Of a stretch of 64,000 bases of DNA, positions 53,948 to 62,718 are shown in pieces. Source of the DNA: Oscillospiraceae bacterium (GTDB lineage: Bacteria; Bacillota; Clostridia; Oscillospirales; Ruminococcaceae). A program made the position numbers and the translations under genes. The notes under the pieces were generated by a model that had not been told where the DNA came from, did not search any database, and saw only the letters and a program-made list of their open reading frames with translations. The stretch is from NCBI GenBank assembly GCA_017848055.1, contig JAGALZ010000035.1, positions 1-64,000 on the forward strand, in the 5' to 3' direction. Within the stretch, counting starts at the first letter, position 1. Each line of letters starts with the position of its first letter.

Positions 53948-55120
53948 CTAGATATTTAGCAATTCTAACAACAATCTTCGATACATTTCGAGCAATGACA
54001 GCTTATTGACGCTTTCGCTTGTTACTATTTGCGTTGAGAAAATAGTTTCATCCCCAAGCTTTACAGAAATATCGCCTATTACCGTCCCCTTTTTTACGGG
54101 TGCGGGAATCAAATCGACACGTTGGTAAGAAATTTCAACGTCACTACTCCGCCACTTCGGAATCAGCAGCACTGCGTCATTTTTCGCCTGCACTTTACAG
54201 GTAAGCTTTTCTCCGCAATTTACACTGCAGTCAGACAAAATTTCATCATCATATTCTGGTGTATACAATTCGAATGCTGAAAATGCTGAGTTCATAGCTT
54301 CCTTTGCCCGTGAAAACAGAATATCCTTATCAGCTTCAAATGTCTTTACATATACAACTGTCATATCGTTTCTCTTTGCTGCTGCGGATAAATAGAATAC
54401 ATTTTCTGAACTGAATGCTTTAAATCCTATGATTCCGTTATAGCTTCTGACGAGAGTATTGTTGTTTACAAGCTCTGTTTTTCCGTTTCTTACGTTATCC
54501 ATCCATGTAGTTGTATACTCAAACAACCAGTCATGCTTCGACAATTCTGCTGTCAGAACGGCTATATCATAAGCACTTGTTGTAGTTGCGTCTGAAATTC
54601 CTGTACAGTCCGCAAAATACGTCGATTCCATACCAAGCTTTGAAGCTCTGACATTCATTCTCTCGACAAAAGCTTTTTCTGATTCGGCTACTGCTTCTGC
54701 AAGAGCAACACAAGCATCATTTGCGTTACCGATGGTTATTGCTTTGATAAGTTCTCTGACCGTTATTTTTTCTCCTATATCAAGCCATATCTGCGTTCCC
54801 TGCATTGAGTTTGCATACTTTGATGTGACTACAATATCCTCAATCGAAATATCACCTTCTTCGATATACTCTGCAGTTACGAGCAAAGTCATAAGCTTAG
54901 CAAAATGACCTGCGGGAAAGATTTCATCACTATGACTTTCCGATATTACTTTCATCGATGTAGCTTCAAGAACAACTTCGCTTTGATTCCGAGGAGAAGC
55001 TACTGCAAATCGGGAAAAACTGTCATAAACGCTCTGAACATTATCCTCAAGCCAGTCAAAGGGTGAAGCAAAGATATTCGCCGAAATTATCAGCGGTAAA
55101 ATTAATTTTATCAGAAACAT
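53948..55120 (-). CDS. PBP5/DacF-like D-Ala-D-Ala carboxypeptidase homologue with altered active site
   Basis: The 390-residue exported protein begins with a signal peptide (MFLIKLILPLIISANIFA) at the ATG of 55118-55120, behind GGAGGT. Its fold follows S11 carboxypeptidases (about 35-290 plus a C-terminal beta domain). The three active-site motifs are changed: SxxK reads HFAK (His72, Lys75), SxN reads NAN (132-134), and KTG reads KAF (234-236). Surrounding sequence is well conserved, for example QIWLDIGEKITVRELIKA. I expect no acyl-serine chemistry, so a binding or structural role at the wall is more likely. It is downstream of the HPr-like gene with a terminator between. Confidence 0.85.
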   Translation of the reverse strand: MFLIKLILPLIISANIFASPFDWLEDNVQSVYDSFSRFAVASPRNQSEVVLEATSMKVISESHSDEIFPAGHFAKLMTLLVTAEYIEEGDISIEDIVVTSKYANSMQGTQIWLDIGEKITVRELIKAITIGNANDACVALAEAVAESEKAFVERMNVRASKLGMESTYFADCTGISDATTTSAYDIAVLTAELSKHDWLFEYTTTWMDNVRNGKTELVNNNTLVRSYNGIIGFKAFSSENVFYLSAAAKRNDMTVVYVKTFEADKDILFSRAKEAMNSAFSAFELYTPEYDDEILSDCSVNCGEKLTCKVQAKNDAVLLIPKWRSSDVEISYQRVDLIPAPVKKGTVIGDISVKLGDETIFSTQIVTSESVNKLSLLEMYRRLLLELLNI

Positions 55121-55173
55121 ACAAGCACCTCCGTGGTACATTTTAACGCCAAAGAGGTATGAAATTTGTCGAA

Positions 55174-55201
55174 TTAAAAAAGCCGCCAATAAGGCGGCTT
55201 A
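55174..55201 (-). terminator. Terminator after the HPr-like gene
   Basis: On the minus strand, AAGCCGCC, the loop TTAT, then TGGCGGCTT followed by TTTTAATT. Confidence 0.85.
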
Positions 55202-55207
55202 AAATGC

Positions 55208-55435
55208 TCAGACGATAAAATGCTTTATGCTTTCAAGAAATGCATCAGCGTTGTCTGTATCAAGACACAGCTCAAAGGTTTCGCTTGTGTCAAGGCTGAG
55301 AACTCCCATCATTGATTTAGCATCAATAAGGCACTTTCCTGCTCTGAGTGTAACTGTAAACAGCTGATTAGAGCTGAGCTTTACAAACTCATTTATATCT
55401 TCAACTGAACTGAGTGTAACTCTTTTTACTATCAT
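55208..55435 (-). CDS. HPr-like protein lacking the PTS histidine
   Basis: A 75-residue protein with the HPr fold pattern. The regulatory-serine region reads AKSMMGVLSLD, matching the HPr Ser46 site (normally KSIMGVMSL). The active-site loop, normally GIHARPA with His15, is replaced by VEDINEF and is a few residues shorter. It therefore cannot take phosphate from enzyme I but could still be a target of HPr kinase, somewhat like Bacillus Crh. Regulatory function is inference. The ATG follows GGGAGG; promoter and terminator make it a single-gene unit. Confidence 0.8.
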   Translation of the reverse strand: MIVKRVTLSSVEDINEFVKLSSNQLFTVTLRAGKCLIDAKSMMGVLSLDTSETFELCLDTDNADAFLESIKHFIV

Positions 55436-55465
55436 AGTGACCTCCCGAAAATTTAAGTTATAATA

Positions 55466-55494
55466 AATATATCAGTAATATGAAATTTTGTCAA
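55466..55494 (-). promoter_or_regulatory. Promoter of the HPr-like gene
   Basis: On the minus strand, TTGACA (55489-55494), 17 bases, TATATT (55466-55471). Confidence 0.7.
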
Positions 55495-55502
55495 TAAACA
55501 AA

Positions 55503-55531
55503 TTGAAATCATCGTCAGAATATAGTATAAT
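55503..55531 (+). promoter_or_regulatory. Promoter of mtaB (and probably purL)
   Basis: TTGAAA (55503-55508), 17 bases, TATAAT (55526-55531), 41 bases upstream of the mtaB start. It diverges from the HPr-like promoter with only 8 bases between the two -35 elements. Confidence 0.8.
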
Positions 55532-55571
55532 TAAATTATAGTTACACTCAAGAAAGGCAGGTGCCGTAAGC

Positions 55572-56888
55572 TTGAAAACTTACTTTGCAACATTCGGATG
55601 CAAGGTCAATCAATGTGAAACAGAGAACATAAAGCAACAGCTTATTTCTGAAGGTTTTTCTGTATGCGAAGATATAAATGAAGCGCAGCTTTGTATTGTA
55701 AACAGCTGTACTGTCACTTCGCAATCCGAGCTTAAATGCAGGCAGTTTATGCACAAGGTGAAACGTGAAAATCCGGGCTGTGCTATTCTTCTGAGAGGCT
55801 GTATGCCACAGGCTTTCCCTGACAAGGCAAAAGCTTTACACTGCAAGGGTGACATTGACATTGCCGTTGGAAATGCATCTGTTAAGGAAACCGTTAACGC
55901 AGCAATTGAATATATGAAATTTGGTAAAAAAAGCTTTTACATTACCGAACACAACAAAGGCGAGGCTTTCGATAATTTTTCCAACAGCGAATTTGCGACA
56001 AAGACCCGTGCCTATCTTAAAATCCAGGATGGATGTGACCAATACTGCACATATTGTATTATTCCATATGCCAGGGGGCATATCCGTTCAAAACCGCTTG
56101 ACAGCATAAGAGCTGAGGCATCAATCTTAGGGAAATGCGGACACAAAGAAATCATTCTTGTCGGCATAAATCTATGCTGCTACGGTAAGGATTTTAATAA
56201 CGGGACAAGACTTATAGACGCAATCGAAGCTGTATGTAGCTGCGAAGAAATCGAGAGAGTTCGTTTAGGCTCGATAGAACCTGAGATGATATCCGACGAT
56301 GATATTGACAGAATGTCAAAACTGGAAAAGCTTTGTCCACAATTTCATTTGTCACTTCAAAGCGGGTGTGACAAGACGCTGAAAGCGATGAACAGAAAAT
56401 ACACATCATGTGAATACAGAATTCTATGCGAAAAGCTCAGAGCCGCCTTCCCTTCCTGTGCAATCACAACGGACATTATGGTTGGATTCCCGGGAGAAAC
56501 ACAGGAAGATTTTGAGAAGTCCTTGAATTTTGTTTATGACATCGGATTTGCCGATGCACACATTTTTCCTTACTCGCAAAGAAGCGGCACAATTGCCGAT
56601 GCAAAAGGCGGTCAGATTGATAAGTCGACCAAGAAGCTCCGAGCAGAAATTATGAGCAGGATTTGCGCAGATTCAAGGCAGAAATTTCTATCGCAAATGG
56701 TTGGAAAAAGAGTCAGAGTTCTGTTCGAAAAAGAAAATTGCACAAGTTTTCACCAGGGATACAGCGAAAATTACACACTTATTAAAATTCGTAGAAAAAA
56801 AGTGCAAAAAAGTTTGAAAAGAGAAAGCTTTTATGTTATTATAGAAGAGGTTGCTGATGGTTTTTGCATCGGCAGAATTGTTGACTGA
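55572..56888 (+). CDS. mtaB: tRNA t6A37 methylthiotransferase MtaB-type radical SAM enzyme
   Basis: This enzyme converts t6A to ms2t6A at position 37 of tRNAs reading ANN codons. The 438-residue protein has an N-terminal UPF0004 cluster domain (FGCKVNQCETEN, NSCTVTSQSE and a third Cys in RGCMPQ), the radical SAM CxxxCxxC in DGCDQYCTYCIIPYARG near 155, and a C-terminal TRAM-like beta domain. The MtaB rather than MiaB class is chosen from the FGCKVNQ start and overall pattern. Translation starts at a TTG (55572). purL follows after 31 bases. Confidence 0.9.
   Translation: MKTYFATFGCKVNQCETENIKQQLISEGFSVCEDINEAQLCIVNSCTVTSQSELKCRQFMHKVKRENPGCAILLRGCMPQAFPDKAKALHCKGDIDIAVGNASVKETVNAAIEYMKFGKKSFYITEHNKGEAFDNFSNSEFATKTRAYLKIQDGCDQYCTYCIIPYARGHIRSKPLDSIRAEASILGKCGHKEIILVGINLCCYGKDFNNGTRLIDAIEAVCSCEEIERVRLGSIEPEMISDDDIDRMSKLEKLCPQFHLSLQSGCDKTLKAMNRKYTSCEYRILCEKLRAAFPSCAITTDIMVGFPGETQEDFEKSLNFVYDIGFADAHIFPYSQRSGTIADAKGGQIDKSTKKLRAEIMSRICADSRQKFLSQMVGKRVRVLFEKENCTSFHQGYSENYTLIKIRRKKVQKSLKRESFYVIIEEVADGFCIGRIVD
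56814..56842 (+). promoter_or_regulatory. Possible internal promoter for purL inside mtaB
   Basis: TTGAAA (56814-56819), 17 bases, TATTAT (56837-56842), within the last 75 bases of mtaB coding sequence. It could give purL extra, independent expression. Confidence 0.3.
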
Positions 56889-56919
56889 AATTGTAAATTT
56901 TAACTAAGGAGTTGTCAAT

Positions 56920-59900
56920 ATGTCAGTTTATCGAATTTACGTTGAAAAGAAGCCTGATTTCGCAGTTGAAGCAGCTTCACTCATCGGCGGTATCAAGTCT
57001 GCACTCGGACTTGAGGAGCTTGAGTCTCTCAGAGTCATTAACAGATATGATGCAGAGGGTCTTTCCAAAGAGGATTTTGACCTTGCTACACCTATCGTAT
57101 TCTCCGAGCCTGCCGTTGACGTTACCTACGAGCATCTTCCCGAAATCGAAGAGGATGAGCGTGTATTTGCTGTAGAGTATCTCCCGGGTCAGTTTGACCA
57201 GAGAGCTGATTCCTGCGCACAGTGTATTTCCCTGCTTACAGGTAGAGCACAGCCGGTTGTAAAGTCTGCAAGAATTTACATCGTAAAGGGAAATATTTCC
57301 GATGAATCATTTGACGCAATCAAGGCTTATATGATAAACCCTGTTGAAAGCCGTGAGGCTACCTTCAATCGCTTTGAAACTCTCGATGTTCAGTATGATA
57401 TCCCAACGGAAGTTGACGTTATCGACGGATTTATCTATTCCGATGATGATGACCTCAATGCTCTTATTTCCAAGATGGGACTTGCTATGGACTTTGATGA
57501 TATCAAGTTCTGCAGAGACTACTTCAAGAACACAGAAAAGCGTAACCCTACAATCACAGAAATCAAGATGATTGATACATACTGGTCTGACCACTGCCGT
57601 CACACCACATTCTCAACTATCATTGATGATGTTGATATTCAGACTGACTACATTAACGACACCTTCAAGGAATATATGGATATCCACAGAGAGCTTTATG
57701 TCGGCAGAACAGACAAGCCTGTTACACTTATGGACCTTGCTGTTATCGGTGCCAAGAAACTCAAGAAGGATGGCCTTCTCAAGGACCTCGACGAGAGTGA
57801 AGAAATCAATGCTTGTTCTGTAAAAATCAAGGTTGACGTAAACGGTCAGGACGAAGACTGGCTCCTTATGTTCAAGAACGAAACGCATAACCACCCTACT
57901 GAAATCGAGCCTTTCGGTGGTGCTGCTACTTGTCTTGGCGGTGCTATCAGAGACCCACTTTCGGGACGTTCTTATGTTTACCAGGCAATGAGAGTAACAG
58001 GCGCTGCAAATCCTCTTGTGCCTATCGAGGATACAATTGCAGGCAAGCTTCCGCAGAGAAAGATTGTTGTCGGTGCAGCTAACGGCTACTCCTCTTACGG
58101 TAACCAGATTGGTCTTGCTACAGGTAACGTTCACGAGATTTATCACCCGGGCTACGTTGCTAAGAGAATGGAAATCGGTGCTGTAATCGGTGCGGCTCCT
58201 GCTTCTAACGTGAGAAGAGAAAGACCTATCCCAAGCGACGTTATTATTCTCCTCGGCGGTAAGACAGGACGTGACGGTTGCGGCGGTGCTACAGGTTCCT
58301 CAAAGTCACATACACTCGCATCTCTCGAGAGTTGCGGTGCTGAGGTTCAGAAGGGCAACGCTCCTATCGAAAGAAAGCTCCAGCGTCTTTTCAGAAATCC
58401 TGAGGTTACAACTCTCATCAAGAGATGTAATGACTTCGGCGCAGGCGGTGTTTCCGTTGCTATCGGTGAGCTTACAGACGGTCTTATGATTGACCTTAAC
58501 CGTGTTCCTAAGAAGTATGACGGACTTGACGGCACAGAGCTTGCAATTTCCGAATCTCAGGAAAGAATGGCTGTAGTAGTAGCTAAGGAAGATGCAGAAA
58601 AGTTCATGCTTGAGGCTGCTAAGGAAAACCTCGAGGCTACAATGGTTGCGGTTGTTACTGAAGAGCCACGTCTCAAGATGCAGTGGAACGGCAAGACAAT
58701 TGTAAACCTTTCTAGAGAGTTCTTAAACTCCAACGGTGCAAGCAAGCACACCACAATCACTATCGAAGAGCCGGTAGTAATAACAAACGAAAATGTTAAC
58801 GACTCAGCTGCAATGTGGAGCGAAATGATTTCAAACCTCAACATCTGCTCACAGAAGGGACTTGTTGAGAGATTCGACTCAACAATCGGTGCAGGTACAG
58901 TTCTTATGCCATACGGCGGTAAGTACCAGAACACACCAACTCAGGCAATGGCTGCTAAGCTCCCTGTTCTCGGCGGCGAAACCAAGACAGCTTCCCTTAT
59001 GGGCTGGGGCTTCAATCCATTCCTTTCTTCACAGAGCCCTTACCACGGTGCAATTGCTGCTGTTACTGAATCAATTGCTAAGGTTGTTGCAACAGGTGGT
59101 AGCAGAAAGCACTGCTGGCTCACCTTCCAGGAATACTTTGAAAGAACACAGAACAATCCTACAAGATGGGGCAAGCCTCTCTCCGCACTTCTCGGTGCAT
59201 TCAAGGCTCAGCTTGAATACGGCATTGCTTCTATCGGCGGTAAGGACTCAATGAGTGGTACATTTGAAAACATCGATGTACCTCCTACCCTCGTTTCATT
59301 CGCTGTTTCTACAGCTAACACAGATAAGATTGTTTCACAGGAATTCAAGAAGGCAGGTTCTAAGGTTATCTACATCAAGCCACAGTATGATGACAACGGT
59401 CTCCCTGTATTCAAGAGTGTTCTCGAAGTGTTTGATAAGGTTGAAGCACTCATTGCTGAGGACAAGGTTCTCTCCTGCTGGAGCGTAGCTTACGGTGGTA
59501 TTTCCGAAGCAATCGCTAAGATGGCATTCGGTAACAGAATCGGCTTTAAATTCACTGATACAGTTGCTCCTTCTGAGCTTTACAGAGCTTGCTACGGTAG
59601 CTTCGTAATTGAGCTTGCTGACGGCGTTGAAACAGGTGAAAGAGTCATCGGTGAAACAACTTCTGAGTATACTGTTGTTACTGACAGCTACACTGTTGAC
59701 CTTGCAGAGCTTGAAGCTCTCTGGTCTGCAAAGCTTGAGCCTGTATATCCTACACAGGTAAAGCAGCCTAAAATCAGACCTGAAATGTTCAGCTTCGACG
59801 CTGCCGAAAGAAAGACATCATCTATCAAGATTGCAAAGCCAAGAGTTCTTATTCCTGTGTTCCCTGGTACAAACTGTGAATACGATACAGCTAAGGCATT

Positions 59901-60633
59901 CGAGAACGCAGGTGCTCAGGCAGATATCTTCGTTATCAAGAATCTTACAGCAGAGCAGATCAGCGAGTCTGTTGCTGAAATCGAAAAGAGAATAAAGAAT
60001 TCTCAGATTGTAATGCTCCCTGGCGGATTCTCCGGCGGTGACGAACCTGACGGAAGTGGTAAGTTCATTACAGCATTCTTCAAGAATCCAAGACTTACAG
60101 ACGCAATCCACGACCTTCTCAAGAATCGTGACGGTCTTATGCTCGGTATCTGTAACGGCTTCCAGGCACTTATCAAGCTCGGACTTGTACCTTACGGCGA
60201 AATCAGAGATATGCGTGACGATTCCCCTACACTTACTTTCAACACTATCGCTCGTCACCAGTCCAAGATGGTTAATACAAGAATTGCATCGAACAAGTCA
60301 CCATGGCTTGCTGATTCTGCAATCGGCGATATCCACACAATCGCTATTTCACACGGTGAAGGAAGATTCGTAGCTACCGCAGAGGAAATCGCACAGCTTG
60401 CTGCAAACGGTCAGATTGCTACACAGTACGTTGACTTTGACGGCAATCCAACATACGACATCCACTGCAATCCTAACACATCTATTGATGCTATCGAAGG
60501 TATCACATCACCTGACGGAAGAGTTCTCGGCAAGATGGGACACTCTGAACGTATCGGCGATAATGTTTGTCTTAATGTTCCTGGTAACAAGGACCAGCAC
60601 ATTTTCGCAAACGGCGTTAAGTACTTCGGTTAA
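56920..60633 (+). CDS. purL: Phosphoribosylformylglycinamidine synthase, single-chain
   Basis: PurL makes FGAM from FGAR, glutamine and ATP in purine synthesis. At 1237 residues it is the large fused form. Order of parts: a PurS-like N-domain (about 1-150), a linker, tandem AIRS-like ATP domains (catalytic-site segments MFKNETHNHPTEIEPFGG near 325 and GGKDSMSGTF near 780), and a C-terminal glutaminase domain (from about 970) with GICNGFQALIKLG holding the catalytic Cys and SHGEGRF with the His. Most Firmicutes have separate PurS, PurQ and PurL, so the fused form is of note, though known in Clostridia. No other pur genes are nearby. A strong terminator follows. Confidence 0.96.
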   Translation: MSVYRIYVEKKPDFAVEAASLIGGIKSALGLEELESLRVINRYDAEGLSKEDFDLATPIVFSEPAVDVTYEHLPEIEEDERVFAVEYLPGQFDQRADSCAQCISLLTGRAQPVVKSARIYIVKGNISDESFDAIKAYMINPVESREATFNRFETLDVQYDIPTEVDVIDGFIYSDDDDLNALISKMGLAMDFDDIKFCRDYFKNTEKRNPTITEIKMIDTYWSDHCRHTTFSTIIDDVDIQTDYINDTFKEYMDIHRELYVGRTDKPVTLMDLAVIGAKKLKKDGLLKDLDESEEINACSVKIKVDVNGQDEDWLLMFKNETHNHPTEIEPFGGAATCLGGAIRDPLSGRSYVYQAMRVTGAANPLVPIEDTIAGKLPQRKIVVGAANGYSSYGNQIGLATGNVHEIYHPGYVAKRMEIGAVIGAAPASNVRRERPIPSDVIILLGGKTGRDGCGGATGSSKSHTLASLESCGAEVQKGNAPIERKLQRLFRNPEVTTLIKRCNDFGAGGVSVAIGELTDGLMIDLNRVPKKYDGLDGTELAISESQERMAVVVAKEDAEKFMLEAAKENLEATMVAVVTEEPRLKMQWNGKTIVNLSREFLNSNGASKHTTITIEEPVVITNENVNDSAAMWSEMISNLNICSQKGLVERFDSTIGAGTVLMPYGGKYQNTPTQAMAAKLPVLGGETKTASLMGWGFNPFLSSQSPYHGAIAAVTESIAKVVATGGSRKHCWLTFQEYFERTQNNPTRWGKPLSALLGAFKAQLEYGIASIGGKDSMSGTFENIDVPPTLVSFAVSTANTDKIVSQEFKKAGSKVIYIKPQYDDNGLPVFKSVLEVFDKVEALIAEDKVLSCWSVAYGGISEAIAKMAFGNRIGFKFTDTVAPSELYRACYGSFVIELADGVETGERVIGETTSEYTVVTDSYTVDLAELEALWSAKLEPVYPTQVKQPKIRPEMFSFDAAERKTSSIKIAKPRVLIPVFPGTNCEYDTAKAFENAGAQADIFVIKNLTAEQISESVAEIEKRIKNSQIVMLPGGFSGGDEPDGSGKFITAFFKNPRLTDAIHDLLKNRDGLMLGICNGFQALIKLGLVPYGEIRDMRDDSPTLTFNTIARHQSKMVNTRIASNKSPWLADSAIGDIHTIAISHGEGRFVATAEEIAQLAANGQIATQYVDFDGNPTYDIHCNPNTSIDAIEGITSPDGRVLGKMGHSERIGDNVCLNVPGNKDQHIFANGVKYFG

Positions 60634-60640
60634 TAACATT

Positions 60641-60672
60641 AAAGCGACTGAGAAATCAGTCGCTTTTTATTG
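60641..60672 (+). terminator. Terminator of purL
   Basis: AAAGCGACTGA, GAAA loop, TCAGTCGCTTTTTATT. Confidence 0.9.
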
Positions 60673-60698
60673 CCAAATTATCTTTTATGTGTTATAAT
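60670..60698 (+). promoter_or_regulatory. Promoter of the DUF1294 gene
   Basis: TTGCCA (60670-60675), 17 bases, TATAAT (60693-60698). It begins directly at the end of the purL terminator. Confidence 0.65.
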
Positions 60699-60722
60699 CA
60701 TTAAAGGTATGGAGGTAGTATT

Positions 60723-61001
60723 ATGGAAAAGTTTATTATAGGCTTGCTCATAGTAATTAACATTGTTGCATTTTTAATGTATGGAATTGATAAATCAAAG
60801 GCAAAAAGAGGCGCTTGGAGAATTCCCGAAGCAACACTTCTGGGAATTGCGTTCTTCGGAGGCTCCGTCGGAGCATTTCTCGGCATGAGGGTGTTCAGAC
60901 ATAAGACAAAGCATGCTCGCTTTGTTATCGGCGTTCCTGCAATGCTTATTTTCCACATCTTAATTGCAGCCCTGGTTGTATACTTTATATTCATAAGATA
61001 G
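60723..61001 (+). CDS. DUF1294 small membrane protein
   Basis: The 92-residue protein has three hydrophobic segments and the DUF1294 core: MYGIDKSKAKRGAWRIPE, the GGSVGAFLGMRVFRHKTKH block and a final hydrophobic helix. In some bacteria this domain is fused to a cold-shock domain, but here it stands alone; its function is not known. Start ATG with GGAGGT 7 bases upstream. Convergent with sigE, sharing a terminator. Confidence 0.9.
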   Translation: MEKFIIGLLIVINIVAFLMYGIDKSKAKRGAWRIPEATLLGIAFFGGSVGAFLGMRVFRHKTKHARFVIGVPAMLIFHILIAALVVYFIFIR

Positions 61002-61004
61002 CAT

Positions 61005-61034
61005 AAAAGCTCCGTTTTTTACGGAGCTTTTTTA
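61005..61034. terminator. Bidirectional terminator between DUF1294 and sigE
   Basis: AAAAGCTCCGT and ACGGAGCTTTT form a perfect 11-bp stem with T-runs or A-runs on either side. Confidence 0.88.
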
Positions 61035-61036
61035 TT

Positions 61037-61738
61037 TCAGCTTATCTTTTCAAGATTTGTTTTAATCCTTTTAAGAATCCTTTTTTCAAGCCTGGATATA
61101 TATGATTGGGAGATACCTACTTCGTCTGCGACTTCCTTCTGTGTCTTCTCGTGATAGCCGCACAAACCAAATCTCATCTGCATTATCAGCTTTTCACGTT
61201 CCTCGAGTTTATCTATTTCTTCAAGCAATAGTCGCTTTTCTGTTTCGTTTTCAAGATTTCTGATAACTATATCATCATCAGTACCGAGAATATCTCCAAG
61301 CAACAGTTCGTTCCCGTCCCAGTCTACATTAAGCGGCTCGTCGATTGATATTTCCTTTTTTCGCTGTGAAGATTTGCGTAGATACATAAGTATCTCGTTT
61401 TCTATACACCTCGATGCGTAAGTTGCAAGCTTAATATTCTTTTGCGGACAAAAAGTCTTTACAGCTTTTATCAAGCCGATTGTACCAATTGATATTAAGT
61501 CTTCAATGCCGACACCTGTCGATTCGAATTTCTTAGCTATATACACTACAAGTCTCAGATTATGAATTATCAGCAGCTCCCGTCCCCTTTTTTCATCAGT
61601 TTTCAGAAGCTCGAATGCCTTTTCCTCTTCTTCCTTAGTAAGCGGTGGCGGCAGCGTTTCCGACCCGTTTATGTAATACAGCACCCTTTTTCCGATAAGA
61701 TTAGAAATAAGGCTCTTGATTAGTTTTAAAAAGTTCAT
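61037..61738 (-). CDS. sigE: Sporulation sigma factor SigE
   Basis: SigE directs mother-cell gene expression early in sporulation. The 233-residue protein has the short pro-sequence typical of the inactive precursor (hydrophobic N-terminus up to about residue 25, with the [12 protein letters not shown] segment after it). Region 2 is seen in [23 protein letters not shown] and its following segment, and region 4 in [13 protein letters not shown] and [21 protein letters not shown]. The ATG at 61736-61738 is preceded by GGAGGG. It directly follows spoIIGA; no sigG follows, unlike in many relatives. Confidence 0.94.
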   Translation of the reverse strand: MNFLKLIKSLISNLIGKRVLYYINGSETLPPPLTKEEEEKAFELLKTDEKRGRELLIIHNLRLVVYIAKKFESTGVGIEDLISIGTIGLIKAVKTFCPQKNIKLATYASRCIENEILMYLRKSSQRKKEISIDEPLNVDWDGNELLLGDILGTDDDIVIRNLENETEKRLLLEEIDKLEEREKLIMQMRFGLCGYHEKTQKEVADEVGISQSYISRLEKRILKRIKTNLEKIS

Positions 61739-61758
61739 TTTGCCCTCCATGGTTTAAA

Positions 61759-62565
61759 TCAGAGTAATATCTGTGGATTGAAAATAGCTATATCGTCATC
61801 ATGAGTTTCAACTATTCCGATTGTAACATCTGCTGTTTTATTAAGCCCTGAAGCACTCTTTATTATTACAGATTCTGGCTTTACAGCATACAAAATTCCC
61901 TCACCGCTTGCTGTGGAGTATGGGATAATACGAAATCCCGCTTCGAGGGCTTTGTCGAGGTCAAAAGCTTCACACATTTTCTTGCTTTTACACACTATAA
62001 CGCTTTTCAGATTAACAAAGTCCTTAACTAGATTACCTGAATCAGATAATCCTTTCAGCGAAAATCGTTTCCCTTTTATCATTATATCCAGCGAATAGAT
62101 GTCTGATTTGAATTTAACAGAATCTATTATCATCTGAAACAGCGAAATCAGAGCATATAGTGCAACAATTGAAAATATAAGCGTGAGCAATGGCAGGTCA
62201 AAATACACGGTGTAATTGATTATGTAAATAGTCTTGGATTTACTAAGATACCAGAAAATATATAAAATAGATACAAGTACCGCATTGCATATAAGATAAA
62301 CAAAAAGCTGACGCAATATTCTTCTGGGAGAAATAATGCTGAATGCAAAGACAATCATTATTATACTAAAAAAAGACTTAATAAATACAATCGCAAAAAT
62401 ATTTGACGTAACTATAGATAAGCAAGTCAGCGACCCTATCAGCGAGGAAATAAAGTGTCTTGGGCTGCTTATCTTATAGTGAGTTATATGTGCTGTAAAT
62501 CCAATCAAACAAAAGCAGAGTGCAAAATTTACAATTATAAGCACATCAATATATATTTTAGGCAT
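61759..62565 (-). CDS. spoIIGA: Pro-sigma-E processing protease SpoIIGA
   Basis: SpoIIGA is the membrane-bound aspartic protease that cleaves pro-sigma-E when signalled by SpoIIR from the forespore. The 268-residue protein from the ATG at 62563-62565 has five N-terminal membrane helices (YIDVLIIVNFALCFCLIGF and onwards) and a C-terminal protease domain. The catalytic Asp lies in LKGLSDSGNLV (DSGN; DTGN is the commoner form). GGAAGTGATG is the ribosome site. sigE starts 20 bases beyond its stop, forming the spoIIG operon. Confidence 0.92.
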   Translation of the reverse strand: MPKIYIDVLIIVNFALCFCLIGFTAHITHYKISSPRHFISSLIGSLTCLSIVTSNIFAIVFIKSFFSIIMIVFAFSIISPRRILRQLFVYLICNAVLVSILYIFWYLSKSKTIYIINYTVYFDLPLLTLIFSIVALYALISLFQMIIDSVKFKSDIYSLDIMIKGKRFSLKGLSDSGNLVKDFVNLKSVIVCKSKKMCEAFDLDKALEAGFRIIPYSTASGEGILYAVKPESVIIKSASGLNKTADVTIGIVETHDDDIAIFNPQILL

Positions 62566-62583
62566 ATCATCACTTCCAATTTG

Positions 62584-62617
62584 ATTATACAGCCTGACCG
62601 ATACTAAATATGTCGAT
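62584..62617 (-). promoter_or_regulatory. Spo0A-type promoter of spoIIGA-sigE
   Basis: On the minus strand, ATCGACA (0A box TTCGACA, 6 of 7), 21 bases, then TATAAT (62584-62589). The layout matches the Spo0A-activated spoIIG promoter of Bacillus, which also has overlong spacing, and that of spoIIE here. Confidence 0.65.
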
Positions 62618-62633
62618 TGAAAGAGGACATATA

Positions 62634-62665
62634 AAAATCCCACTAAAATTTAGTGGGATTTTAAT
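62634..62665 (-). terminator. Terminator after the M18 aminopeptidase gene
   Basis: AAAATCCCACTAAA and TTTAGTGGGATTTT form a near-perfect stem; T-run on either side. It isolates the spoIIG promoter from read-through. Confidence 0.8.
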
Positions 62666-62718
62666 TTACATTAGGTTGTAATATGCCTTTTGGGTGTATG
62701 CTCTATCAGAAAACAATA

